A stretch of DNA of 64,000 nucleotides from Bradyrhizobium sp. 4 (lineage in GTDB: Bacteria > Pseudomonadota > Alphaproteobacteria > Rhizobiales > Xanthobacteraceae), in NCBI RefSeq assembly GCF_023100905.1, contig NZ_CP064686.1, positions 3,472,001-3,536,000 on the forward strand, given 5' to 3'. Position 1 is the first letter of the stretch. Each line of letters begins with the position of its first letter. This document shows positions 1 through 7,462 of this stretch, in pieces. The notes under the pieces are model-generated. The model was not told where the DNA came from. It ran no database searches and saw only the letters and a program-made list of their open reading frames with translations. Both the position numbers and the translations under genes were made by a program.

Positions 1-250
1 CCATCGCGCCCTTGTCGAGATCGAGCTGGGCGCGGCCTCCGACCAGCGTGAAGCCGAGCAAGCCAAGCGTCTCCGCCATCAGGCTCGCGTCCTTGGATGG
101 ATTGTCGAGCGGCGTGATGTTCTTGTAGGCGGAGTTGCCGACCACGAGCGCGATGCGCTTCTCGGCCGATGCAGGTAGCGTGGCGACGACGAGCAGGGCT
201 GCGACCAGCGTCGCCAGCCTCGGGACGCGACTGAAAATCCTCGCGCGCAT
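1..250 (-). CDS. Caspase-family (peptidase C14-like) exported protein, N-terminal part only
   Basis: The gene starts at ATG 250 and runs off the left edge, so only about 83 residues are visible. The first 29 or so form a signal peptide (MRARIFSR, then a hydrophobic run ending in PASA), so export to the periplasm is expected. Directly after it, KRIALVVGNSAYKN and PLDNPSKDA match the start of the caspase-like fold of bacterial metacaspase-type proteins, where a beta strand is followed by the small-residue VVGN turn. The catalytic His/Cys lie beyond the window, so activity cannot be judged. GGGGAA about 5 nt before the ATG is a plausible ribosome site. The family call is firm; substrate and role are unknown. 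Confidence 0.8.
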   Translation of the reverse strand, partial: MRARIFSRVPRLATLVAALLVVATLPASAEKRIALVVGNSAYKNITPLDNPSKDASLMAETLGLLGFTLVGGRAQLDLDKGAM

Positions 251-326
251 CAAAATTCCCCAAAATAATGGCGTCAGTCTAGCAGTCCCACGCGCCGGCG
301 AAAAGCGGTGCGGCATTTGTACAGGC

Positions 327-412
327 CGTCATGCCCGGGCTTGTGCCGGGCATCCACGTCCTTCGTGCTGCGCGGCAAGGCGTGGATGGCCGGGACAAGC
401 CCGGCCATGACG
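327..412. repeat. Palindromic dispersed element, type A
   Basis: The arms 327-358 and 381-412 are 32 nt each and reverse-complementary with about three mismatches, around a 22-nt spacer. The outer ends read CGTCATG...CATGACG. Palindromes with the core GCCGGGCTTGT are familiar in Bradyrhizobium and Rhodopseudomonas intergenic DNA. A long RNA hairpin could form on either strand. No T tract follows, so it is not a classical terminator. Confidence 0.75.
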
Positions 413-520
413 CGGATAGACTGCGTTATGTATTCGCAGGCGAGGCGCATGCTTGCACGTTCCCGCGGCAGATTCTGCCCGAGCCTTGCCGCCGTTCATC
501 GCCCAATGGAGGCCAAAGGG

Positions 521-622
521 CGCAGGGAAGGCCGGGCGCCGGCGGCACCCGTTGGTCCATGCGCTACAGGAATGCAGACGAGGTGGACCGATGGGGTGGC
601 CGATCGCCCGGCCTTCCCTGCG
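521..622. repeat. Inverted repeat element, type B
   Basis: Perfect 18-bp arms lie at 521-538 (CGCAGGGAAGGCCGGGCG) and 605-622, separated by 66 nt. The sequence to about 660 (a TGGTTTTAACGG core, then CTCTCCCCGGG) resembles a family of Bradyrhizobium intergenic repeats that I recognise only from memory. The two halves flank CACCCGTTGG and CGATGGGGTGG segments that also partly pair. Confidence 0.6.
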
Positions 623-735
623 TGGATGGTTTTAACGGTGTCCTTTGCTCTCCCCGGGAGCGATGCACTATTGCCTCCGGTCGCGGTGCAGGCCTTGTGC
701 GGCGAGAGGGCTTGGGGCAGGACCGCGGCCTCCTC

Positions 736-813
736 GTCATTGCGAGCGAAGCGAAGCAATCCAGAATCTTTCCGCGGCGGCATTCTGGATTGCTTCGCTG
801 CGCTCGCAATGAC
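736..813. repeat. Palindromic dispersed element, type C (copy 1)
   Basis: The 32-nt arms 736-767 and 782-813 are reverse-complementary with a single mismatch, enclosing a 14-nt loop with CTTTCCGCGG. The ends read GTCATTGCGAGC...GCTCGCAATGAC. A second copy with nearly the same loop lies at 49463-49538, which makes this a mobile-looking repeat family rather than a chance hairpin. Confidence 0.85.
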
Positions 814-918
814 TGCGTGGAGACCGCGTGCGCTATCCTTCCGTCTCGTGTCCCGGACGCAGGCCGACCGGGCTTGCTCGTTGGAGCGCCGGCGCGTCCC
901 CCGAGTTGCCTGCCTCGC

Positions 919-1641
919 TCACGTCAGATAATCCGGCGTGAAATCCGCGAGGGCGCGGAGTTCGTCGGGTTGCAACAGCTCGATCTCGCTTCCCTCCCAG
1001 GCAATCAATCGGCGCCCTCTCAGCTCCTGGATGGTGCGGTTGACGTGGACGATCGACAATCCGCAGGCATCGGCGAGATGCCGCTGCGTCATCGGCATCT
1101 GGAAGCGGCGGTTCTTGACGAGGCCCACGACCTCCAGCCTTGCGGCGAGCTCACAGATCAGATGCGCTACTTTCGGCAGTGCCGCCTGTGCACCGAGGCG
1201 CGCGATCCATTGTCGCGAGATCGCCGCATCGATCAGCGTCTCGCGCCAGAACGCGCGGGTCAGGTGAATGGAGCCGTCGAGCAGCTGCTTGAGTTGGCTG
1301 TGTGCGACGTAGCCGACGATGGTGGGGCCAAGACCGACGAGGTCCGCATCCATCGGCGAGACCAGCAGCGTGTGCAGGCACGGCATGTCGCCCGGAACGT
1401 GGAAGGCGAGGATTTGGCTGCGATCGCCGACGATGCGAGCCTGGTAGAGAAAGCCGCTGACGACGAAAACGCAGCGAGAGGCATCTTCACCCTGGCGCAG
1501 CACGATCTCGCCGTCCGAAACCTGACGGAGCGTGGACGGCAGGCCAGCGATCTGGCGGCGTTCGTCTTCTGAGAGGCCTTCAATCGCCTGGAGATGAGCG
1601 ATGAACTTCGGGTGCGGCATGGACAAGAGGAGGTGTTTCAC
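919..1641 (-). CDS. Crp/Fnr-family transcriptional regulator (1)
   Basis: This 240-residue protein has an N-terminal cyclic-nucleotide-binding-type beta-roll (about 20-125) with GDMPCL at the phosphate-loop position. A C-terminal winged helix-turn-helix follows (about 182-213; MTQRHLADACGLSIVHVNR). The Arg/Ser-Ala residues that bind cAMP in Crp and the Fnr iron-sulfur cysteines are not evident, so the signal is unknown. The chosen GTG start at 1641 overlaps the stop of the upstream gene (GTGA), suggesting translational coupling; ATG at 1620 is an alternative. It is a paralogue of the protein at 2050-2787: both share WRET-L-DAA and the N-R-helix of the HTH. DNA-binding function is sure, target genes unknown. 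Confidence 0.9.
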   Translation of the reverse strand: MKHLLLSMPHPKFIAHLQAIEGLSEDERRQIAGLPSTLRQVSDGEIVLRQGEDASRCVFVVSGFLYQARIVGDRSQILAFHVPGDMPCLHTLLVSPMDADLVGLGPTIVGYVAHSQLKQLLDGSIHLTRAFWRETLIDAAISRQWIARLGAQAALPKVAHLICELAARLEVVGLVKNRRFQMPMTQRHLADACGLSIVHVNRTIQELRGRRLIAWEGSEIELLQPDELRALADFTPDYLT

Positions 1642-1877
1642 TCGTCACGCGGCATCGCCGGGTCGAGCAGGCGTTGGGAGAGTTTTGCGATGGTCCAATC
1701 GGAGACGGGAACCGCCTGGAACTCGCGGATGGCGCGCGCAAGCTCCTGATCCGACATCGGCTGCGCCGGCTCCTTCAACCTGCCCTGCAGGAAGGCATGG
1801 CTGATACTGTCCAGGTGCTCGCCCGAATCCGGTGCGAACAGGTGGCGAATGCGCTTCAGGATCGTCGTAGAGCTCAT
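1638..1877 (-). CDS. Small hypothetical protein coupled to the Crp gene
   Basis: The 79-residue product starts MSSTTILKRIRHLF and is soluble, with a charged C-terminal half. It has no signal peptide, membrane segment or recognised motif. The frame is open further upstream (to about 1949), but ATG 1877 gives a normal N-terminus. It overlaps the downstream Crp/Fnr gene by 4 nt, so the two are probably co-translated. It may be a partner or modulator of that regulator, which is inference from position only. I do not recognise the family. Confidence 0.6.
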   Translation of the reverse strand: MSSTTILKRIRHLFAPDSGEHLDSISHAFLQGRLKEPAQPMSDQELARAIREFQAVPVSDWTIAKLSQRLLDPAMPRDE

Positions 1878-2049
1878 GCGAATGGCGGGTGCAGTCCGCG
1901 ATCGAGGGACGGTGGGCTGCGACCAAGTAATGTCGCAGACCGGTAGCAACCTGTGCTTCCGACCAGCGTTCTAGTCCGCTGGATATGGGACAGATGTATC
2001 ATTTGATCGAAGCGGCAGGATTTTTGGCGGGATACGTGGAACGGGACAC

Positions 2050-2787
2050 ATGGAAAAAGCCCATGACGTGCTGATCCGGAACCTGGGCGAGCACACCGCG
2101 CTCGCACAGGAAGATGTCGCTGAAATTCGCGGGCTGACCTTTGTGCAGCGCGAGTTCGCGCCGAACGAGGATTTCATCCGTCAGGGTGACGAACCCGAGC
2201 ATTCGGCGCTGGTCGTCTCCGGCATGATCGCGCGCTACCATCTGCTCGACAGCGGCCGGCGGCAATATCTCGCGTTCCATCTGTCCGGCGACTTGCCGGA
2301 CTCCCAGGGCTTGTTCATCGACCAGATGGACCATGGCCTCTGCGCCCTCGGGCCCGCCTCGGTGGCCTTCATCCCGCATCGCGAATTGTTCATTGCCTTC
2401 CGGCGACGACCGACCTTCGCGCTCTCGGTCTGGCGCGAGACGCTGCTCGATGCGGCTATTTTTCGCGAGGCCATCACCAACAACAGCGCCCGGCCGATGC
2501 ACACGCGCATGGCACACCTGTTCTGCGAGCTGTTCTACCGCGCGCGGGCCGCGCAACTCGTTCGCGGCAATCGCTGCCGCCTGCCGATCAGCCTGGCGCA
2601 GCTCGGCGAGACGCTGGGCATGGCGATCGCGACGGTGAACCGGACGCTCGCCGACCTCAGGCGGAGCGGGACCATGGACTTGCGCGACAGCGAGCTGATC
2701 GTGCTGAAATGGCGCGAACTGCAGCGGCTCGGAGGCTTCAGTCCGACCTATCTGCATCTCAAGCGTCAGTCGCCGCCGCGCGCGTGA
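2050..2787 (+). CDS. Crp/Fnr-family transcriptional regulator (2)
   Basis: The protein has 245 residues. The effector beta-roll spans about 25-130 and includes a conserved GDLPDS turn. The dimer helix is near 135-165, and the HTH is at about 178-209 (SLAQLGETLGMAIATVNRTL). It lacks the Fnr cysteine cluster and the canonical cAMP contacts. It diverges from the small-protein/Crp pair at 919-1877, to whose Crp member it is related, and its 3' end overlaps the convergent third regulator by 22 bp. That layout suggests a duplicated regulator pair sharing a control region at 1878-2049. Regulon unknown. Confidence 0.9.
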   Translation: MEKAHDVLIRNLGEHTALAQEDVAEIRGLTFVQREFAPNEDFIRQGDEPEHSALVVSGMIARYHLLDSGRRQYLAFHLSGDLPDSQGLFIDQMDHGLCALGPASVAFIPHRELFIAFRRRPTFALSVWRETLLDAAIFREAITNNSARPMHTRMAHLFCELFYRARAAQLVRGNRCRLPISLAQLGETLGMAIATVNRTLADLRRSGTMDLRDSELIVLKWRELQRLGGFSPTYLHLKRQSPPRA

Positions 2788-3518
2788 GGCCGCAATGTGT
2801 CAGCCGCTGGCAGATGCCGTGCGCCGAGCACTTCGTCGAAATGCTTCTTCACCCAATCGTTGCAACGGCAGGCTCTGGCTTCGAGCGCCGGCGCGTCGAG
2901 GATCAGGATGGCGCCACGGCGTGTCGCGAGGATCCGCCTCGCCTTGAACATCTGGATGACGCGGCTGGCATAGCTGCGGGAGACGCCGAGCATGCCGGCA
3001 AGCTGCTCGTGGGTGAGGGGGATCTCGGGGCCGCCGACGTGCTCCTGCGCCGAGAGGATCCACTTGGCGGCGCGCTGCTCGATCGAATGCGCGGCATTGC
3101 AGGCCGCGGTCTGGAGCAGCTGCGCGAACTGGCAGTCGGCGTAGCGCGAGAACACCTGCTGGAGCGTGGCCGACCTCTGCTGGGCCTGCTCGAGCGCGCG
3201 CGGCGGCAGCCGCATCAGGGTGCCGCCCAGCTTCACGACGATGCGCGAATAGGCCAGCGAGGCGCTGCGGCCGGCGGCAATGCCGACCGCGCCCTCGCGC
3301 CCGACCAGCAGGCTTTCGACCTCGCGATCGTCCTCGACCGGCACCGCGAACGACACGAGTGTCGAGCGGCAGGGAAAATGCACCGCCGCGACCTCGTCGC
3401 CCGCGTGATGCAGGATGTGGCCCGCCTCGAGTTCGACCGGCTGGAGGTGCGGCGCAAGCAGTTCGAAATCCGGGCGGCTGAGCCGCTGGAGAAGATCGTT
3501 CTGGGGCCGACCGGTCAC
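2766..3518 (-). CDS. Crp/Fnr-family transcriptional regulator (3)
   Basis: This 250-residue protein has a cNMP-type sensor domain (about 15-120) and a Crp-type HTH (about 166-200; LTHEQLAGMLGVSRSYASRV). The sequence is clearly different from its two neighbours, so it is not a recent duplicate. It carries cysteines at about 50, 129, 140, 217 and 219 (the last two as CRC), but they do not form the Fnr cluster. Its 3' end overlaps the convergent regulator at 2050-2787. Three Crp-type genes within 2.6 kb with no target operon between them is unusual. Confidence 0.9.
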   Translation of the reverse strand: MTGRPQNDLLQRLSRPDFELLAPHLQPVELEAGHILHHAGDEVAAVHFPCRSTLVSFAVPVEDDREVESLLVGREGAVGIAAGRSASLAYSRIVVKLGGTLMRLPPRALEQAQQRSATLQQVFSRYADCQFAQLLQTAACNAAHSIEQRAAKWILSAQEHVGGPEIPLTHEQLAGMLGVSRSYASRVIQMFKARRILATRRGAILILDAPALEARACRCNDWVKKHFDEVLGARHLPAADTLRPHARGGD

Positions 3519-3871
3519 ATGTGCTGCTCTGGCCGGGAATCGGCACCGGCCAGAACCCTAACTTTCCGCGACGGAGCCGACGGTTCCAAAGTGCACACAA
3601 GGCGTTTTCCAAGCGCTGAAAAATTGGCCTCCGGTCTGCGGAATTACGGAAATCGCTGGCGAGGCGCATGTTACGCGAGGCAAATGGCGCTGCCGAACCC
3701 GGCGGCCTTCAACTTCACGAACTCTGTGCAGGAGTGCACACAACAGGGGCGCGGATCGGCGTAGCGTCCCCGATGCGGAGCGCCGCAGCCCGTGCGCTCT
3801 GTCCGACGGACCGCCGGCCTATACCTCAAACGCCGCCGGGCCGGCGGGCCCGAGGGCGGCGAGGATGTTCG
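3519..3871. other. Intergenic region upstream of the third Crp gene
   Basis: No gene is supported in these 353 bases. An 11-bp direct repeat, AGTGCACACAA, occurs at 3590-3600 and 3733-3743. The first copy lies 72 bp upstream of the Crp start and could be a regulator site. No terminator or convincing promoter pair was seen. Confidence 0.4.
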
Positions 3872-4108
3872 TCACCCGAAGCGTGCTTCGCAATCATGCG
3901 CGGGCCGGCTTTTTTCCGCGTGGGCGCGATAGGCATCGATCGCCCTGTTGGCGAGCATCAGTTGCCGGCGTTCACCGGTCCTGAGCTGGGCCTCGATGGC
4001 GTCGAGCAGGACGTTCGCCGTCTCGTCCGGAGAGCCGAGCTCTCCGCTCTGCTCCAGGAAGCTCCAGGCGATGAAGAATGCGTTCTCGACGGTGCAGCGA
4101 ATGGACAT
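3872..4108 (-). CDS. Small hypothetical protein (78 aa)
   Basis: Starting at ATG 4108 (MSIRCTVENAFFIAW), the product is a mostly helical soluble protein. No signal peptide or transmembrane segment is present. ATG 4117 is an in-frame alternative that adds three residues. It resembles small conserved proteins of unknown function in Bradyrhizobium that begin with MSIRCTVENAF. It lies between a regulator and a pilin gene without overlap, so context adds nothing on role. Confidence 0.6.
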   Translation of the reverse strand: MSIRCTVENAFFIAWSFLEQSGELGSPDETANVLLDAIEAQLRTGERRQLMLANRAIDAYRAHAEKSRPAHDCEARFG

Positions 4109-4181
4109 GGCTGCCAACGCGGCGCGGCCGTTGCCGTTCCGCGGGACAGACGAATGCCGTGTATTAACGAGCGTGCCCGCG

Positions 4182-4343
4182 CTACTTCAGCGAGCTGCTG
4201 ATCGAGGTGAACTTTTTGTTCAGCGTCGCGCCGAGATTGTTGACGACGGCGATGATCGCGAGCGCGATGCCGGCGGCGATCAGGCCGTACTCGATCGCGG
4301 TGGCGCCGGACTCGTCGGCGAGGAAGCGGCGGATGGTCTGCAT
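4182..4343 (-). CDS. Flp-family type IVb pilin
   Basis: The 53-residue protein reads MQTIRRFLADESG|ATAIEYGLIAAG. The Flp prepilin site is clear: cleavage after Gly13, with Glu18-Tyr19 of the mature helix, followed by about 20 hydrophobic residues and a short polar tail ending TSISSSLK. After cleavage by a TadV-type peptidase it should polymerise into thin Flp/Tad fibres used for adhesion. No tad/cpa assembly gene is in the window, so the machinery must be elsewhere and this is an orphan copy. Confidence 0.9.
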   Translation of the reverse strand: MQTIRRFLADESGATAIEYGLIAAGIALAIIAVVNNLGATLNKKFTSISSSLK

Positions 4344-4510
4344 GGTCTTGCCAGAATTCCAAAAGAGAGTTGGCGAGGACCATAATCCGCAGGGAGCGGG
4401 TTCCCCAATTCGGAACCCCGCCTTGCGTCAATTTCGAGTTAATCTCCGTCCACGAAGCGGGCGGCGAGAAATGGATTCCGCCGCCCTGCGTTCGTCGATC
4501 TTCTACGGCG

Positions 4511-5569
4511 CTAGTTCTTGAGCACGATGCGGCCGACGACCTTGCCGGCGCGAAGCTCGTCGATCCAGGTCTGGACGTCGCCCATCGGCTCCTCGCGCAT
4601 CGGTGTCGGCTTGATCTTGCCGGCGCGGGCGAGCGCCATCAGCTCGTGAGCCTCGGTGAGCGTGCCGACCATGAAGCCCTCGATCGTCATGCGCTTGTAG
4701 ACCCATTGCACCATCGGCAGCGTGAACTGGCCGCCCATCAGGCCGGAGACCACGATCTTGCCGCCGCGCGCGGCGACCCCGACCGCGAAAGCCATGGACT
4801 TCTCATTGCCCGCGAAATCGACGATCTCGTCGAAGCCGCCATCGGTCTCCTTGAGGATGCGCTTGATCACGTCGGGCTCGGCCGGATCGTAGGCCACCGC
4901 CGCGCCGTTCTTCAGCGCGGTCTCGCGCGCGGCACCGCTGAGATCGGCGACCGTGATCGGCTGCTTGAACATGGCCGCCGCGAAGGAAAGGCCCATCATG
5001 CCAACGCCGCCGAGGCCGATCAGCAGGAGGTTGCGCTGGCGCGGTCGGTCGACCAGGCGCTTGAGCGCGCCATAGGCGGTGACGCCGGAGCACATCAGGG
5101 TCGCGGCCTGGTTGACGGGCAGGGGATCGTAGTCGAGCAGATATTTCGCGTCGGGCACCAGCACGTGGGTGGCGAAGCCGCCGTCGATGGAGACGCCGAG
5201 AAAGCGCTGCCTGGCGCAGAGGTTCTCGTCGCCATTGGCGCAGTCGCGGCACTGGCCGCAACCGATCCACGGAAACACCGCCTTCTTGCTGCCGACGAGA
5301 CCGGCGAACACGTCGGGGCCGACTTCATCGACTACGCCCGCGATCTCGTGGCCGAGCGTGAAGGGCAGCGTCATGCCGCGCGTGGTGTCGAGCTTCTTGC
5401 CGCCGCCAAGATCGGCGTAGCCGTCCTGGATGTGCAGATCGGAGTGGCAGAGGCCGCAGCGCTCGATGCGCACCAGCACCTCGCCTCCTTGCGGCTTCGG
5501 CGTGTCGACGATGGTCTCGCACAGCGGCGCATCGAACTTGACAAGGGACTGCCGACGCATCAACGCCAT
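4511..5569 (-). CDS. Zinc-dependent alcohol dehydrogenase (MDR family)
   Basis: This 352-residue medium-chain dehydrogenase carries the catalytic zinc pattern (GLCHSD near residue 38, then GHEIAGVV), the four-cysteine structural zinc loop CGQCRDCANGDENLC, and the Rossmann motif GLGGVGMMG. It should oxidise an alcohol or reduce an aldehyde with NAD(P), but the substrate cannot be read. The start ATG 5569 has a strong GGAGGAA site that lies in the 16-nt gap after rsmA, so it is the last gene of the lptF-rsmA unit. A GC-rich hairpin with 8-bp arms (4459-4466/4479-4486) follows but lacks a T tract. Confidence 0.88.
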   Translation of the reverse strand: MALMRRQSLVKFDAPLCETIVDTPKPQGGEVLVRIERCGLCHSDLHIQDGYADLGGGKKLDTTRGMTLPFTLGHEIAGVVDEVGPDVFAGLVGSKKAVFPWIGCGQCRDCANGDENLCARQRFLGVSIDGGFATHVLVPDAKYLLDYDPLPVNQAATLMCSGVTAYGALKRLVDRPRQRNLLLIGLGGVGMMGLSFAAAMFKQPITVADLSGAARETALKNGAAVAYDPAEPDVIKRILKETDGGFDEIVDFAGNEKSMAFAVGVAARGGKIVVSGLMGGQFTLPMVQWVYKRMTIEGFMVGTLTEAHELMALARAGKIKPTPMREEPMGDVQTWIDELRAGKVVGRIVLKN

Positions 5570-5585
5570 ATTTCTTCCTCCGAAA

Positions 5586-6446
5586 TTATCTCTCTGTTTC
5601 GCTGCGTATATTGGCCAATTCACGGGCCATGGCAACAAAGCCGGAAATCGGAACGGTCTCCGCGCGCCGCGTCGCGTCGACGCCCGCAGCTGCGGCCAGC
5701 CGCGCGGGATCGGCGCCGAGCGCCTTCAGGCTTTGCCGCAGCATCTTGCGGCGCTGGCCGAAGGCGGCGGCGGCGACCTGTTCGAGCAGCTTGCGATCGC
5801 AGGCGAGAGGCGTTTCGCGCGGGATCAGTCGCACGACGGAAGAGGTGACCTTCGGCGGCGGCACGAAGGCGGACGGCCCAATGTCGAACAGGATCTTGGT
5901 CTCGCAGCGCCAGTTGGCGAGCACGCCGAGCCGGCCATAGGCCTCGTCGTCCTCGCGCGCCACGATGCGCTCGCCGACCTCGCGCTGGAACATCAGGACC
6001 ATCATGTCGTACCAGGGCGGCCAGGGCTCGGTGGTGAGCCAGCCGACGAGAAGGTGGGTCGCGATGTTGTAGGGCAGGTTGGCGACGATTTTTGCTCGTT
6101 CGCCCGACAGCAGCGGGCGCGGGTCGAAGGTCATGGCGTCGCCATGCACGATCTCGAGACGGCCGGGATAGCGCGCGGAAATATCCTGCAAGGCAGGGAT
6201 CGCGCGCTCGTCATGCTCGATGGCGATGACGCGTCTGGCGCCGAGCGCGAGCAAGGCGCGCGTCAATCCGCCCGGGCCGGGGCCGATCTCGATGATGGTA
6301 GAGTCCTCGAGCGGAGCCGCCGCACGCGCGATGCGCGCGGTGAGATTGAGGTCGAGGAGGAAGTTCTGGCCGAGCGATTTGCGGGCCGACAAAGCGTGCT
6401 GGCGAATGACCTCGCGAAGCGGCGGGAGGTCGTCGATCGCGCTCAT
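5586..6446 (-). CDS. rsmA: 16S rRNA dimethyladenosine transferase RsmA/KsgA
   Basis: The enzyme uses S-adenosylmethionine to dimethylate two adjacent adenines in the 3' hairpin of 16S rRNA during 30S maturation. At 286 residues it is the usual length. Visible are the N-terminal KSLGQNFL, the SAM motif EIGPGPGGLTRALL, the acidic IEHDERA loop, and the catalytic NLPYNI motif. The ATG overlaps the pdxA stop (ATGA, 6443-6446), so translation is probably coupled. The frame is open far upstream inside pdxA, but that extension is not the protein. Confidence 0.96.
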   Translation of the reverse strand: MSAIDDLPPLREVIRQHALSARKSLGQNFLLDLNLTARIARAAAPLEDSTIIEIGPGPGGLTRALLALGARRVIAIEHDERAIPALQDISARYPGRLEIVHGDAMTFDPRPLLSGERAKIVANLPYNIATHLLVGWLTTEPWPPWYDMMVLMFQREVGERIVAREDDEAYGRLGVLANWRCETKILFDIGPSAFVPPPKVTSSVVRLIPRETPLACDRKLLEQVAAAAFGQRRKMLRQSLKALGADPARLAAAAGVDATRRAETVPISGFVAMARELANIRSETER

Positions 6447-7462
6447 CGGGTTTTCGCAGCCGCCATCCGGCTCGCAAGCCTCAACGCGGCGATCAGGCTT
6501 GCCGGATTGGCCTTGCCGGTCCCGGCGATGTCGAAGGCGGTGCCGTGGTCGGGCGAGGTGCGGATGAAGGGCAGGCCGAGCGTGACGTTGACCGCGTCGT
6601 CGAACGCCACCGTCTTGATCGGGATCAGCGCCTGGTCGTGGTACATGCAGACGGCGCAGTCGTAGCTGTTTCGCGCGGCTTCGTGGAACATGGTGTCGGC
6701 GGGGAGCGGTCCCTTCGCCTCGATGCCGTCGCTGCGCAACGTCTTGATCGCCGGCGCGATCACGGTCTGCTCCTCGTGGCCGAGCGAGCCGTCCTCGCCG
6801 GCGTGCGGATTGAGGCCGGAGATCGCGATGCGCGGAATGGCGATGCCGAAGCGGGATTTGAGTTCGGTCGCGACGATGCGCACGGTCGAGACGATCAGCT
6901 CGCTGGTGAGCTGGGCCAGTGCGTCGCGCAAGGAGACGTGGATGGTCACGGGCACCACGGCGAGCCGCGGCGACCACAGCATCATCACCGGCTGCGGCAC
7001 GCGGCCGTCTTCCGCGGCGAGCTCGGCGAGGAATTCGGTATGGCCGGGATGGCGGAAGCCGGCGCGATAGAGCACGCTCTTGGCGATCGGATTGGTGACG
7101 ACGGCGCCGGCGCGACCGTCGCGGACATCAGTGACCGCCTGGCGGATCGAGGCGAGCGCGGCCGGCGCGCTCGATGCGTCGGGCTTGCCGGGCTCGGCAC
7201 TCGCGGGCTCGTCGCCGGTCGCGACCACGGGCAGGGCCTCAGGGAAAGCGGCCCCGGCCTCGCCGGCGCTCACCGAAGCGATCCTGACGTCGGCGCCGAG
7301 CGCTTTGGCGCGGCGCGCGATCAGCGCCTCGTCGCCGAGCAGATAGAAGGCGGGCAGGTCCAGTTCGCGGCGCTTGAGCCAGGCTGCGATAGTGATGTCG
7401 GGGCCGATGCCGGCAGGTTCTCCCAGCGTCAGGGCGAGAGGCTTGGCAGGCTGCTGGGCCAT
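6443..7462 (-). CDS. pdxA: 4-hydroxythreonine-4-phosphate dehydrogenase PdxA
   Basis: PdxA oxidises 4-phosphohydroxy-L-threonine in the DXP-dependent pyridoxal-phosphate pathway. The 339-residue protein starts at ATG 7462 (MAQQPAKPLALTLGEPAGIG), sharing one base with the surA-like stop. Family signatures include GEPAGIGPD, the metal-ligand region HPGHTEFLA, ISGLNPHAGE and the C-terminal SPDHGTAFDIAG. An extra Ala/Pro/Ser-rich loop (about 82-100) is present. The position between surA and rsmA is the same as in E. coli. Confidence 0.96.
   Translation of the reverse strand: MAQQPAKPLALTLGEPAGIGPDITIAAWLKRRELDLPAFYLLGDEALIARRAKALGADVRIASVSAGEAGAAFPEALPVVATGDEPASAEPGKPDASSAPAALASIRQAVTDVRDGRAGAVVTNPIAKSVLYRAGFRHPGHTEFLAELAAEDGRVPQPVMMLWSPRLAVVPVTIHVSLRDALAQLTSELIVSTVRIVATELKSRFGIAIPRIAISGLNPHAGEDGSLGHEEQTVIAPAIKTLRSDGIEAKGPLPADTMFHEAARNSYDCAVCMYHDQALIPIKTVAFDDAVNVTLGLPFIRTSPDHGTAFDIAGTGKANPASLIAALRLASRMAAAKTR

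Larger units (their letters stand above)
251..918. other. Repeat-rich intergenic region without a supported gene
   Basis: This 668-base spacer separates the caspase-like gene from the first Crp gene. It is built from three different palindromic elements (listed separately at 327-412, 521-622 and 736-813). Open frames crossing it on both strands follow the palindromes, look alike in several frames and start without ribosome sites, so I do not call genes. It probably formed by successive insertion of small non-coding elements. Confidence 0.75.

Noticed and set aside
308..1572. Plus-strand frames of 207 and 413 codons at the left end
   Set aside because: They run through palindromic repeats and then antisense to the Crp gene, with no protein-like pattern.
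5586..6977. A longer rsmA reading frame starting inside pdxA
   Set aside because: The N-terminal extra 177 codons are the shadow of pdxA. The ATG at 6446 overlaps the pdxA stop and gives the normal length.
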